Of a DNA stretch of 7,912 bases, positions 1 through 6,871 are shown piece after piece. Numbering within the stretch: position 1 is the first letter of the stretch; each line of letters starts with the position of its first letter. The notes under the pieces are model-generated. The model was not told the origin of the DNA and ran no database searches. It saw only the letters and a list, made by a program, of their open reading frames with translations. The stretch is taken from the NCBI GenBank assembly GCA_964518405.1, contig CAZFGB010000183.1:1-7912 (forward strand), written 5' to 3'. Source of the stretch: VXNE01 sp964518405 (GTDB lineage: Bacteria > Pseudomonadota > Gammaproteobacteria > Pseudomonadales > Azotimanducaceae). The position numbers were made by a program, and so were the translations under genes.

Positions 1-399
1 GCGTGGCTGCAGCGCCTGCAGATCGTCAAGGGCTGGCTCGACGATGGCGTCCGGCAAGAGCGGGTCTACGACGTTGCGTGCTCCGATGGCCTCGAACCGA
101 GCCCCGACAGCCACCGCTGTCCGGACAACGGGGCCAGCGTGGACCTCGCGACCTGCGACTTCGACTTCGACAAGGGAGACGTTGAATTGAAGGCTACGTG
201 GGAGGATCCGGACTTCGACCCGAACCAGCGCGCCTTCTACTACGTGCGCGCGCTCGAGAACCCGACCTGCCGGTGGTCGACGTGGGACGCGAATCGGCTG
301 GGCCTCCCGCTGCGAGAGGAGAAGGAGCCCACGCTGCAGGAGCGCGCCTGGACATCGCCGATATGGATCTTGCCCCGGTCGGCGATGCAGACGGATTGA
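1..399 (+). CDS. DUF3604 domain protein, C-terminal fragment
   Basis: The frame is open from the first base to a TGA at 397-399 and gives 132 residues of a protein that starts outside the window. Recognisable C-terminal DUF3604 features are an opening 'LQIVKGW' segment (residues 6-12), 'RVYDVA' (21-26), 'WEDPDFDPNQRAFYYVR' (67-83) and a closing 'TLQERAWTSPIW' (111-122). These are typical of the last part of this large family, which is common in marine and soil proteobacteria. The biochemical function of the family is not established as far as I know, so none is assigned. Four cysteines (27, 40, 52, 90) could form disulfides if the protein is exported, which is inference. The gene converges on the metallopeptidase gene, with a 70-base gap between the stops. 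Family assignment is from recall of conserved segments and is fairly secure. Confidence 0.85.
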   Translation, partial: AWLQRLQIVKGWLDDGVRQERVYDVACSDGLEPSPDSHRCPDNGASVDLATCDFDFDKGDVELKATWEDPDFDPNQRAFYYVRALENPTCRWSTWDANRLGLPLREEKEPTLQERAWTSPIWILPRSAMQTD

Positions 400-424
400 T
401 GGAATACGTCAAACCTCGGCAGAT

Positions 425-444
425 CCGGACTCAACGTGAGCCGG
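425..444. terminator. hairpin between convergent genes, possible terminator
   Basis: CCGG-A-CTCA, loop ACG, TGAG-CCGG: an 8-bp stem with one bulged A and a 3-base loop. It sits between the convergent stops at 399 and 470. There is no T-tract on either strand, so it is not a classic intrinsic terminator. The position is the main argument for a role. Confidence 0.3.
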
Positions 445-469
445 GCAGTGCTGGAGAAGTTCAGGGTAG

Positions 470-1975
470 TTAGCTGCCGTCCACGTCGAAGTGGATGATT
501 TCGACAAAGTTGTACTGCTCGAAGTTCCCAGCGCGGTCCTCAATCCGCAGTTCGGCAATCCCCCATGTGCCCGGTACGGACCCCGGAGGTAGGATCACAA
601 CGGCCTGGTGAATCTGCCAATCGGTTGGGTCTCCGTTTGGATAGAGCGCGTGTCTGTCGTCGGGAGAGATCCAGTAATGGTGAGTTCCGCCCTGTGGATC
701 GCGCAGGTACATCGCTACGCTGCTTAGCCCGGAGATGTTGTCGCGATGCCAGAGGCTAACCGTTACCTCCGTTTCGCCATTCGGTGCTTCGGGGTTTGTA
801 GGCTCAGCATTCACCTGTATGCGATTAATGTCGATCTGCGGCGGTTCCGTGTCCGGGTTGGTCGTTACCAGATCGACCGTCGGGGAAGCCTCTTCGCCGT
901 CCGCGCCGGTGAACTTGGCCTCGCCCCGGTTCCAGCCCACATCCTCCATCTGGATGCGCACGGTCGAATACGTCGACGACGGCATGTAGTCGGGCATCAG
1001 AAAATCCACGTTGCATTCGTCGCTTGTGGGCGTTGGGGGGTTCCCGTACTCGAATAAGGAATAAGTGCCGGGCAGGGAGTCGTTGATCGATGCGGCACAT
1101 CCATCGTGGTGGCCGGTTGTCCGCTTTATCAGGGCCGTGTCCTCGTCGACAGACCAGGTGACCCGGATCACCTGTACACGGTCGTCCTCCGCCCACACCG
1201 AGGAGTGCATGCGCAATGTTCCGGACTCGTACTCAGGCGGCGTCACGTCCTCCAAGTGGTTGTTGACATACATGCGCCAGCCATAGTCGCTGGCGCGCTG
1301 ATACCGCTTGTTGCCTGCGGCGTCCGTGAGCCTGATCTGGTTAGGGATCCAGAAACCCGCCTTGACGTACTTGGGCAGAGTGTAGTTTCCGCGCAGTCGT
1401 GTGCCTTGCTCGACGCGTTCGCCATATTCGTTGATCGGGTTCAGGAACATGTCGAAGTAGGTGTCGACTTCGCTCACGACCCGTGTCAGGCCCAACGTCG
1501 CACCCTCTTTCTCGCTGTCCAGCGCGTGGAGTTCCAGGGTCACCGTCAGCGTCTTGTCCTCGTGTGAGCCTCCCTCGACTGTGATGTCCACGCTTCGGAT
1601 CTTCCCCGGATAAACATAGTCCGGGAAAAGGTTGTAGACCTCGAACGTGAGGTCCTCGCGTATCTGCGCCACGTAGATGTCGCCCTGCATGATCCGATCG
1701 CGCACAAACTCGTACTTGGCCATTGATCTTGACCGGAGACCGTCCGGGTTAACGATGAAATAGGAGATCGTCTCGGCCATGTCCTCGTTCGGGTTCTTGA
1801 GATGGGCGTACGCGGAGACGAACTCGGCGGACTTGGTCGTCGACCATCCGCTTTCCGCTGCAGAATCCTCGTACCAACCGCCGAGTTCTGTCCAGTCCGC
1901 CTTGAGTTGATCGTCGAACACGTGGGCCCACAGGAAGTGCGCCTTTTCGTGAATTATGAGCCGGTGAATAAGTCC
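470..1975 (-). CDS. C-terminal part of split metallopeptidase: HEKAH zinc site and Ig-like modules
   Basis: The frame is open from just after a TGA (1976-1978) to TAA at 470-472 and gives 501 residues. The first possible initiator is GTG at 1921, but starting there would delete the zinc motif, so this is best read as the downstream half of a frameshifted gene. Visible features, numbered from codon 1975: HEKAH at residues 9-13 (1951-1937) within LIIHEKAHFLW; NEDMAE at 63-68, where E64 is a likely third zinc ligand; and Y56, eight residues earlier. In anthrax lethal factor, HEFGH is followed by Y728 and E735 at very similar spacing, so a lethal-factor-type gluzincin fold is inferred. From about residue 120 come three beta-rich modules of roughly 120 residues, each ending in a D-x-x-G-(W)N pattern (LTDAAGN, MEDVGWN, IEDRAGN). 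The last two begin TPP or TEPP. They look like Ig-like adhesin folds that could anchor or bind outside the cell. There is no transmembrane segment. Confidence 0.75.
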   Translation of the reverse strand, partial: GLIHRLIIHEKAHFLWAHVFDDQLKADWTELGGWYEDSAAESGWSTTKSAEFVSAYAHLKNPNEDMAETISYFIVNPDGLRSRSMAKYEFVRDRIMQGDIYVAQIREDLTFEVYNLFPDYVYPGKIRSVDITVEGGSHEDKTLTVTLELHALDSEKEGATLGLTRVVSEVDTYFDMFLNPINEYGERVEQGTRLRGNYTLPKYVKAGFWIPNQIRLTDAAGNKRYQRASDYGWRMYVNNHLEDVTPPEYESGTLRMHSSVWAEDDRVQVIRVTWSVDEDTALIKRTTGHHDGCAASINDSLPGTYSLFEYGNPPTPTSDECNVDFLMPDYMPSSTYSTVRIQMEDVGWNRGEAKFTGADGEEASPTVDLVTTNPDTEPPQIDINRIQVNAEPTNPEAPNGETEVTVSLWHRDNISGLSSVAMYLRDPQGGTHHYWISPDDRHALYPNGDPTDWQIHQAVVILPPGSVPGTWGIAELRIEDRAGNFEQYNFVEIIHFDVDGS

Positions 1976-4065
1976 TCAGACTGTTCCTTGAATGCAGACT
2001 CCATGAACTCGACGTACTCGGACTCCGGCCAAGCTACCGCGGGTGCTTGGGGATAAAGGGGATGTCTGAGGCCGTTCAGCCGACGGACCAGGTAGCGCAT
2101 GCCGTCAAGCTTGTGCATGCCGATCGGCATTTCTTCGAGCATGTTGATCAGGAGCAGAATCTCGTTTGCTTCGAACTCTTGAAAGTTGCCGTCTGTCTCA
2201 TTGCCCGTCGGTGCAGTCAGCATCGAGTAGTCATCGATGCGCGTCGTAACACCGTATCGTTTCTGAAAGATCTTCTCGTAGGCCCGCCTGTCGCGGCCGT
2301 TGTCGGTGACGAAGCGCACTGCCGCATGATGTAGCCGGCGCGAAAACCAGACCCCACGTTTGCCGTCGACGGTAGCGATCCGCGGAGATGCGTTGACGAA
2401 CGCGGCGGTCGAAATCGTCACATCGCGGGTACCATCCTCGGCGGTGTCGATAGTGATGTCCTCGTCGACGAACTCGTCGGCCAGTCGCCAGGCGCTTGCA
2501 GGCAGAAAGCGGTCGTTGCTGGGATCCTGGATGTCCTGCGGTATCGACTCCATCGTCGTCAAGAACCGGAAAGCGTGTTCTTGGGACCAACCCGCTCCAA
2601 CGAGCAGGACGTTGTAATGCTGCCGCAGGCGTTCGGCCGCACCAGCGTCGGCCACCTCCACCGTGGTGCCCTGGAACTCCACCACCCGCAGTTGCACGAC
2701 ATGGGACGAGTACTCGGCACCCGCCGGGGTGCTCTGATCTTCCTCCCAGTGATAGGTGAACGGATCGGTCTCCAGTTGCTGTACGGCGTACGCTTGTGCG
2801 TCGTAGACCGCTCTGAACGGGAACTTGACGGTGCGGGCGGGCGACGTCTGGTGGCCGTCGGCGTTGACCTTGACGCCGTACTCCCCTTGCGGAACCGCAT
2901 GGAAGGCGAAACACCCCGCGCTGTCCGGCTGGGCCACCCGCAACGTGCCGGGGCCGGTCAGGATGACCTCCAGGCCGTCTAGGTCGCCCCCGTATCTTGA
3001 GACGTGACCCACGTAGGAGGGGTTCAGGTCGTCGCCGCCGCAGAACAGCGCTGGGTCGTAGGTGCGCGGCGCAGAGGTCGGCCCCCATGCGAGATCCCAA
3101 GTGATTCCCGACACAAGCGACCGTTGGGATTCGGCGACGCCGACTTCGTAGGCGATCCAGTCTCCCGAATCGGGGTGCCGCAGCAGCGCGGTTCCGCGCC
3201 CGTCGCCATCGAAATCGGCCACGGCCACCACGTCGTGGCGCAGGTCGCTGGGCATCCCGAAGCGCCGCACCAGTTCGCCGGAAGCGCCGCTCATCGCGTA
3301 GTAGATCCACTCGCCGCTGCCAATGTTCCGCAACAACAGATCGTCGTCGCCGTCCCCGTCGAGGTCGCCGCTTCCTGCGAACTCGAACAGCAGGTTCTGC
3401 GTGAATCGGGGGCTCGGCCGGCGCAGTACTCCGCGTTCGCGGCCCATCTCGTAATGAATCCAGTGGCCCAGGCGCGCGTGGCGCATTATCACGTCATCGC
3501 GCCCGTCGCCGTTCAGGTCCCCGACCGTGACTACCTCGAAAAGGAGGTTCGCCGTCAATCCGAGACCGCGCCGCAGAATCGCCCGCGGATTTGCCCCGCC
3601 GAAGCGGCTCTCGTAGTAGACGAACTGGCCGGTGCTCGAGTTGCGCAGCAGCACATCGTCGTCGCCGTCGCCGTCGAAGTCGCCCGCAGCCTGGAAGGTG
3701 AAGAGCGGGTTGCGCGTCAATGCGGGCAGGTCGCGCCTCTCGGCCAGGCGATCGCCCATGACGTGCCGGGACCATGCGTGCGTGTCGAACGCGCGCATCA
3801 CGACATCGTCGCGACCGTCGCCGTTCAGATCGGCGAGCGCGACGAATCGATCGCCTTCGGGGATGTCGAGCGTCAGTTCCTGTCGGCGTCCGACCCCATC
3901 CTCGATGTCGTAGTAGACCCAAGCCGCGTTGTCTTGGTGTCGCAAGAGGAGTTCGTCTCGGCCGTCGGCGTCGAAGTCTCCCGTCGCTGCCCGTGCGAAG
4001 ACTTCGACGGCGAATAATGCAAGAAGGAGCGCCGAGGCGGTTCGGGACCGCTGTCGAATGGACAT
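1954..4065 (-). CDS. N-terminal part of split metallopeptidase: signal peptide, FG-GAP repeats, pre-catalytic domain
   Basis: This 703-residue frame starts at ATG 4065-4063. That start places a clear signal peptide (RQRSR, then a hydrophobic core SALLLALFAVEV, then FARA just before ATGDFD) at the N-terminus. The open frame extends upstream to 4161, but those residues do not look like protein. No strong Shine-Dalgarno precedes either start. Six FG-GAP/VCBS calcium motifs of the form D-x-D/N-x-D-G begin at residues 30, 79, 129, 183, 234 and 284. About residues 350-405 resemble a carboxypeptidase-regulatory-like beta fold (GHVSRYGG to GEYGVKV). The rest, to residue 703, is the N-terminal part of a metallopeptidase domain, with segments such as NEILLLINMLEEMPIG and HPLYPQAPAVAWP. 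The frame ends SEDLFTGS, where SEDL-IHRLIIHEKAH would be expected. The product is predicted to be exported to the periplasm or outside; its substrate is unknown. The nearest gene upstream on the same strand, the binding protein, ends 189 bases away, so this gene is probably transcribed separately. Confidence 0.8.
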   Translation of the reverse strand: MSIRQRSRTASALLLALFAVEVFARAATGDFDADGRDELLLRHQDNAAWVYYDIEDGVGRRQELTLDIPEGDRFVALADLNGDGRDDVVMRAFDTHAWSRHVMGDRLAERRDLPALTRNPLFTFQAAGDFDGDGDDDVLLRNSSTGQFVYYESRFGGANPRAILRRGLGLTANLLFEVVTVGDLNGDGRDDVIMRHARLGHWIHYEMGRERGVLRRPSPRFTQNLLFEFAGSGDLDGDGDDDLLLRNIGSGEWIYYAMSGASGELVRRFGMPSDLRHDVVAVADFDGDGRGTALLRHPDSGDWIAYEVGVAESQRSLVSGITWDLAWGPTSAPRTYDPALFCGGDDLNPSYVGHVSRYGGDLDGLEVILTGPGTLRVAQPDSAGCFAFHAVPQGEYGVKVNADGHQTSPARTVKFPFRAVYDAQAYAVQQLETDPFTYHWEEDQSTPAGAEYSSHVVQLRVVEFQGTTVEVADAGAAERLRQHYNVLLVGAGWSQEHAFRFLTTMESIPQDIQDPSNDRFLPASAWRLADEFVDEDITIDTAEDGTRDVTISTAAFVNASPRIATVDGKRGVWFSRRLHHAAVRFVTDNGRDRRAYEKIFQKRYGVTTRIDDYSMLTAPTGNETDGNFQEFEANEILLLINMLEEMPIGMHKLDGMRYLVRRLNGLRHPLYPQAPAVAWPESEYVEFMESAFKEQSEDLFTGS
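3136..3987 (-). repeat. six tandem FG-GAP/VCBS units encoded in the metallopeptidase gene
   Basis: Protein-level tandem repeats of 49-54 residues cover about residues 27-310 of the N-terminal half. Each unit carries one calcium-loop motif (DFDADG, DLNGDG, DFDGDG, DLNGDG, DLDGDG, DFDGDG) followed by a stretch like DDVLLRN and an aromatic strand such as W-x-x-Y. Six or seven such units usually close into a beta-propeller. Known FG-GAP/VCBS propellers are extracellular and often bind ligands or partner proteins; which ligand applies here is not visible. Confidence 0.85.
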
Positions 4066-4254
4066 GGGCAAAATGCTACCACTCTCTTCGCAGTGTGTTT
4101 CGTCCGGTCCGCCAAGAGTCCGACAAAGTCGATAGCCTGCCCTGAACATCGCGCCGTGCATGAAATCCGGTCGCTTCGTCTACTGCACGTTGGGAACTCA
4201 AAGCGGGCATTTGAGCGGGCGCTTCTTGCAAGCCGCCATGCGTCCGCGCCGGCG
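4066..4254. other. intergenic region between binding protein and metallopeptidase genes
   Basis: This 189-base gap lies upstream of the metallopeptidase start and downstream of the binding-protein stop, both on the minus strand. It should hold the metallopeptidase promoter. I see no convincing -35/-10 pair; a TAGCAT close to the start is the best -10-like string and is weak. The only structured element is the inverted repeat at 4197-4215. No RNA gene is recognised. Confidence 0.5.
4197..4215 (-). terminator. inverted repeat downstream of the CoA-transferase/binding-protein operon
   Basis: CTCAAA, 7-base spacer, TTTGAG: a perfect 6-bp stem, 40 bases past the binding-protein stop on the minus strand. 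There is no following T-run, so termination is only suggested by position. Confidence 0.3.
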
Positions 4255-5349
4255 TCAGCGCAACAGCCAGGAACTGAAGCGCTCGTTCATGTCGTCGCCA
4301 TTGTCGGACCACCACACCCAATCGCTGCGCAGCGCCAGCTTCGTATTCTCCGGCGAGTTGGGCATGTGACTGGCCATTGGCACGCCCGTGGCAAGGTGGT
4401 GGGAGACCAACCCCTCGGCGGAGTAGCGCGAGGGGCTGTAGGCGATGTAACGGCTGACCCCGGCCATGGAACTGGGCCGCGAGGCGTACGCGATCAGTTG
4501 GCGTGCCGCAGACAGGTTGGGGGACCCGGCCAGGATGGCGAGGTTGCTGATCTCGAGAACCTGCCCGTGCCAGACGATGGTGAATGGCTGATTCTCAAGC
4601 ACCTGGGCGTTGAAAATCCTGCCGTTGTAGGCCGTGGTCATGACCACTTCGCCATCGGCGAGCATTTGCGGCGGTTGCGCGCCCGCATCCCACCACACCA
4701 ATTGGTCCTTGATGGTGTCGAGCTTCCGGAAGGCCCGGTCGATGCCTTCCCGGGTATCGAGTACGGCGTAGACCTCCGAGGCCGGGACGCCGTCCGCCAT
4801 GAGCGCGAACTCGAGATTCGCCACCGGCACACGGCGCATGCCGCGTCTTCCGGGGAACCGCTCCAGATCAAAAAAATCCTGGATGGTGCGGGGAACGACG
4901 CCCGTGGTCCGTTCATGGTTGTAGGCAACGACGGTAGAGAAGAACAGCATGGCGATGCCGCACTCGCTGATCAGGTCGGGATAGAAGTCGTCCTCCGGCG
5001 CCGAACCGTCCGCCCCCTGCGCCAGCAGCGAGGTGTCCAGAATCTCGAAGAGTCCTTCGTCGCATCCGCGCACCAGGTCGGGAAACTGGATGTCGACGAT
5101 GTCCCAGTAGACGCGGCCCGCTTCTACTTGGGAGCGTACCTGCGAAAGGCCGCCGTTGTAGTCATCCAGGAGGACCTCGATGCCGGTTTCCGCGGCAAAG
5201 GGCTTGAGATAAGCCTCCTCGCAGGCATCGGCGTACGACCCGCCCCACGAGACCACCGTCACGGATTCCGCCGCCGCATAGACAGGTCCGAATCCAACCA
5301 GTGCGGCCAGCAGCAGACGCTTGATTCGATAGGCCGGAGGCGCCCGCAT
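4255..5349 (-). CDS. ABC transporter substrate-binding protein, PotD/spermidine-putrescine-like
   Basis: This is an exported solute-binding protein of 364 residues, normal length for the family. ATG at 5349 is chosen because GGGAGA lies 7 bases upstream; a TTG at 5355 overlapping the previous stop is the alternative. Residues 1-27 form a signal peptide (basic RIKR, core LLLAALVGFG, then VYAAA before ESVTVV). The mature protein opens with VTVVSWGGSYADAC, the usual first strand of this group. It also carries YWDIVDI (membrane-distal lobe), FPGRRGMRRVP followed by LEFALMADGVP, then WWDAGAQPPQ and TTAYNGRI, all typical of PotD-like proteins (extracellular solute-binding family 1/8). Family members bind polyamines, but many relatives bind other small organic cations or acids, so the ligand is open. 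It starts 2 bases after the CoA-transferase B stop, so co-transcription and probably translational coupling are expected. No permease or ATPase gene is next to it. A run of seven T's in the coding strand (complement of 4870-4876) leaves the frame intact. Confidence 0.9.
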   Translation of the reverse strand: MRAPPAYRIKRLLLAALVGFGPVYAAAESVTVVSWGGSYADACEEAYLKPFAAETGIEVLLDDYNGGLSQVRSQVEAGRVYWDIVDIQFPDLVRGCDEGLFEILDTSLLAQGADGSAPEDDFYPDLISECGIAMLFFSTVVAYNHERTTGVVPRTIQDFFDLERFPGRRGMRRVPVANLEFALMADGVPASEVYAVLDTREGIDRAFRKLDTIKDQLVWWDAGAQPPQMLADGEVVMTTAYNGRIFNAQVLENQPFTIVWHGQVLEISNLAILAGSPNLSAARQLIAYASRPSSMAGVSRYIAYSPSRYSAEGLVSHHLATGVPMASHMPNSPENTKLALRSDWVWWSDNGDDMNERFSSWLLR

Positions 5350-5351
5350 GC

Positions 5352-6050
5352 TCAATCTCCCGAGACGGTGTGTTGGCTGTCCCGCAGCCGAAATTGGGGA
5401 ATCGTTTCGGGAATCTGCAGTTCCGCCTCCGTGTGCTCCCGCACCTCATCGGGCGTCCAGCCCGGGGCCAGTTCGCGCACCTGAAATCCCTCTGGCGTCA
5501 CGTCGAACAACCCCAGGTCCGTCACCACCATTTTCACTACCCCCGGCGCCGTGATGGGCAATTGGCAGCGGTGCAGCAATTTCGGCTTGCCATCGCGGGT
5601 ATTGTGCGTCAGCGCGATGAACACGCGCTTGGCGCAGGCCGCCAGATCCATCGCGCCGCCGATCCCCCCGCCCTTGCGTTCCGGGAAGCGCCAGTTGGCG
5701 AAGTCTCCGTTCTCGGAGACCTCGTAGGCGCCCATGACCGTAACATCGATCATGCCGCCGCGGATCAGCGCGAACGAGTCCGCGTGGTGCACGATCGCCA
5801 TTCCGGGGGCGGCTGTCACCTTCTGCGCGCTGGCGTTCACCAGATGCCGGATCTGTTCGCCCTCGGGCGCCAAGGGCCCGTATCCGATCACCCCGTTCTC
5901 GGAGTGGTAGATGATGTCTCTCGACGGGTCGACGTAATTCGAACACAACGTCGGAATACCGACGCCCAGGTTGACGATCCACCCGTCCCGGAACTCCATC
6001 GCGATGCGATCGCACATTGCCTGCCGGGTCAGCCTCGGTTTATCCGCCAT
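5352..6050 (-). CDS. CoA transferase subunit B (3-oxoacid/3-oxoadipate type)
   Basis: This is the catalytic beta subunit of a family I CoA transferase, 232 residues, which is standard length. It moves CoA between an acyl-CoA (typically succinyl-CoA) and a free acid such as acetoacetate or 3-oxoadipate. The signature HSENGVIG (residues 49-56) contains the catalytic glutamate E51 that forms the glutamyl-CoA intermediate. NLGVGIPT (27-34), the GGMIDVTVMGAYEVSENGDFANW stretch (98-120) and KGGGIGGAMDL (126-136) are also conserved family segments. The ATG at 6050 is preceded by GAGGAGA about 7 bases upstream, a strong ribosome site. It lies 28 bases after subunit A and 2 bases before the binding protein. 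The substrate cannot be fixed from sequence: scoB, atoA and pcaJ relatives share these motifs, so no symbol is given. Confidence 0.93.
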   Translation of the reverse strand: MADKPRLTRQAMCDRIAMEFRDGWIVNLGVGIPTLCSNYVDPSRDIIYHSENGVIGYGPLAPEGEQIRHLVNASAQKVTAAPGMAIVHHADSFALIRGGMIDVTVMGAYEVSENGDFANWRFPERKGGGIGGAMDLAACAKRVFIALTHNTRDGKPKLLHRCQLPITAPGVVKMVVTDLGLFDVTPEGFQVRELAPGWTPDEVREHTEAELQIPETIPQFRLRDSQHTVSGD

Positions 6051-6078
6051 GACGGCTCTCCTCGGTCACGATTGCCCC

Positions 6079-6762
6079 CTAGTCGAAGATTCCGTCGGGG
6101 GGAATCTTCACCATGCGGTCGACGTAGACGCCGGGCACGTGAACGCAATCCGGGTCGATCCCCCCGACCTCGACGATCTCATGCTCCACTTCGACGACGG
6201 TCACATCTGCCGCCATCGCCATGATCGGATTGAAGTTGCGCTGCGCATACCGAAATTGCAAGTTGCCGAACGTATCGGCGCGCCAGGCGCGGATCAGCGC
6301 ATAGTCCGCCCGCAGGGGATACTCCAGCACGTGCATGCGGCCGTCGATCTCGCGGTGTTCCTTGTGCTCGGCCAGCTCGGTTCCCACGCTGGTGGGAGTA
6401 TAGAACGCGCCGATCCCGGCCCCCGCCGCGCGGATGCGCTCGGCGAGCGTCCCCTGCGGCACCAGCTCGGCGTCGATCTCGTCGTTGTTGTACATGCGGT
6501 TGAACGCCGTCTCCCTCGACGGATGCGTCGAAGCGGTGAAGGCGCAATACACCTTGCGTATGCGGCCGGCCTCGACCAGGTTGCCGATGTCCCGGTTGAC
6601 GCTGTTGGAGATGGTGGCCAGATCGCTAGCCCCCTGATCGTACAGCGCCGCAAGGAGGTTTTTCGGCGTCCCGGGCGAGCCGAATCCCGGCACCATGATC
6701 GTCGACCCGTCCGGCACGTCCGCCAACGCCAGCCCGAAACTCGGCAAGACCTTGTTCTTCAT
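6079..6762 (-). CDS. CoA transferase subunit A (3-oxoacid/3-oxoadipate type)
   Basis: This is the alpha subunit partner of the downstream B subunit, 227 residues from ATG 6762, the usual size. The frame is open upstream to 6981, but those 73 codons are arginine-rich, do not resemble the family, and run into the divergent parDE promoter, so they are not counted. The start is preceded by AGAGGG and a G-rich stretch. The N-terminal signature region DGSTIMVPGFGSPGTP (residues 18-33) matches the family pattern except that proline 25 replaces the first glycine of the usual GGF. ELVPQGTLAERIRAAGAGIGAFYTP (99-123) and PGVYVDRMV (210-218) are characteristic. Subunit A supplies much of the CoA-binding surface of the heterotetramer, which acts in the cytoplasm. 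It is first in a minus-strand operon with subunit B and the binding protein, and it diverges from parDE. Confidence 0.92.
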   Translation of the reverse strand: MKNKVLPSFGLALADVPDGSTIMVPGFGSPGTPKNLLAALYDQGASDLATISNSVNRDIGNLVEAGRIRKVYCAFTASTHPSRETAFNRMYNNDEIDAELVPQGTLAERIRAAGAGIGAFYTPTSVGTELAEHKEHREIDGRMHVLEYPLRADYALIRAWRADTFGNLQFRYAQRNFNPIMAMAADVTVVEVEHEIVEVGGIDPDCVHVPGVYVDRMVKIPPDGIFD

Positions 6763-6836
6763 TTCCCCCGCATCCCTCTGTCTGGCTCTTCCCCCGAACG
6801 ATCCTGTCCGTCGGATGGCGGCCAATCGCGTGCATC

Positions 6837-6854
6837 CGAGCAAATTCCTGCTCG
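6837..6854. promoter_or_regulatory. palindrome in the CoA-transferase leader, possible operator
   Basis: CGAGCA, spacer AATTCC, TGCTCG: a perfect 6-bp inverted repeat. It lies 75 bases upstream of the subunit A start and just downstream of the -10-like TAGAAT (minus strand). Its placement suits a repressor site or a small leader hairpin. Which regulator would use it is unknown. Confidence 0.4.
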
Positions 6855-6865
6855 CTAATGCGGAC

Positions 6866-6871
6866 ATTCTA
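6866..6871 (-). promoter_or_regulatory. possible -10 element for the CoA-transferase operon
   Basis: On the minus strand this reads TAGAAT, five of six matches to the sigma70 -10. No good -35 (TTGACA-like) is found 16-18 bases upstream, so any promoter here would be weak or activator-dependent. Three direct TTGGC copies (plus strand, from 6883, 6890 and 6898) lie where an activator could bind; this is inference. Confidence 0.35.

Larger units (their letters stand above)
470..4065 (-). pseudogene. secreted lethal-factor-like zinc metallopeptidase gene, split by a frameshift
   Basis: This entry covers the whole locus; the two halves are described separately. The N-terminal frame ends at TAA 1954-1956. 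The next frame has a TGA at 1976-1978 and is open from 1975 down to 470. It begins GLIHRLIIHEKAHFLW, so the HExxH zinc site sits a few codons after the first frame's stop. Joining the frames between 1975 and 1954 (one extra base, for example after the TTA codon at 1971-1969) gives a continuous protein of about 1,200 residues: signal peptide, six FG-GAP/VCBS repeats, carboxypeptidase-regulatory-like fold, gluzincin protease domain, three Ig-like modules. Neither half would be a functional protease alone: the first lacks the zinc site and the second lacks an export signal. No canonical slippery heptamer is seen, so a natural frameshift mutation or a single-base assembly error is more likely than programmed frameshifting. 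Everything else in both frames looks intact, so any loss is recent or technical. Confidence 0.7.

Noticed and set aside
1943..1978. Programmed -1 frameshifting to fuse the two protease frames
   Set aside because: A -1 slip at the TTA codon would join the frames, but no X-XXY-YYZ heptamer is present in the 1975-1954 overlap. The nearby AAAA run (1947-1944) lies past the TAA stop. Mutation or sequence error is simpler.
3004..4017. 337-residue plus-strand open frame opposite the FG-GAP region
   Set aside because: Antisense to a region with strong protein repeats; it is a GC-rich shadow frame with no recognisable domain.
4066..4161. N-terminal extension of the metallopeptidase frame to 4161
   Set aside because: The extra 32 residues would bury the clear signal peptide that begins at 4065 and do not resemble a protein segment.
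4870..4876. Seven-A run as a frameshift site in the binding-protein gene
   Set aside because: The frame reads through it normally (DFFDLE) and conserved motifs on both sides are in phase.
4093..5484. 463-residue plus-strand open frame opposite the binding protein
   Set aside because: It is the antisense shadow of a clear PotD-like gene; its composition is typical of a complementary-strand frame.
5370..6858. Long plus-strand frames opposite the CoA-transferase genes
   Set aside because: The minus strand encodes both complete subunits with catalytic motifs and ribosome sites; the plus frames show no family features.
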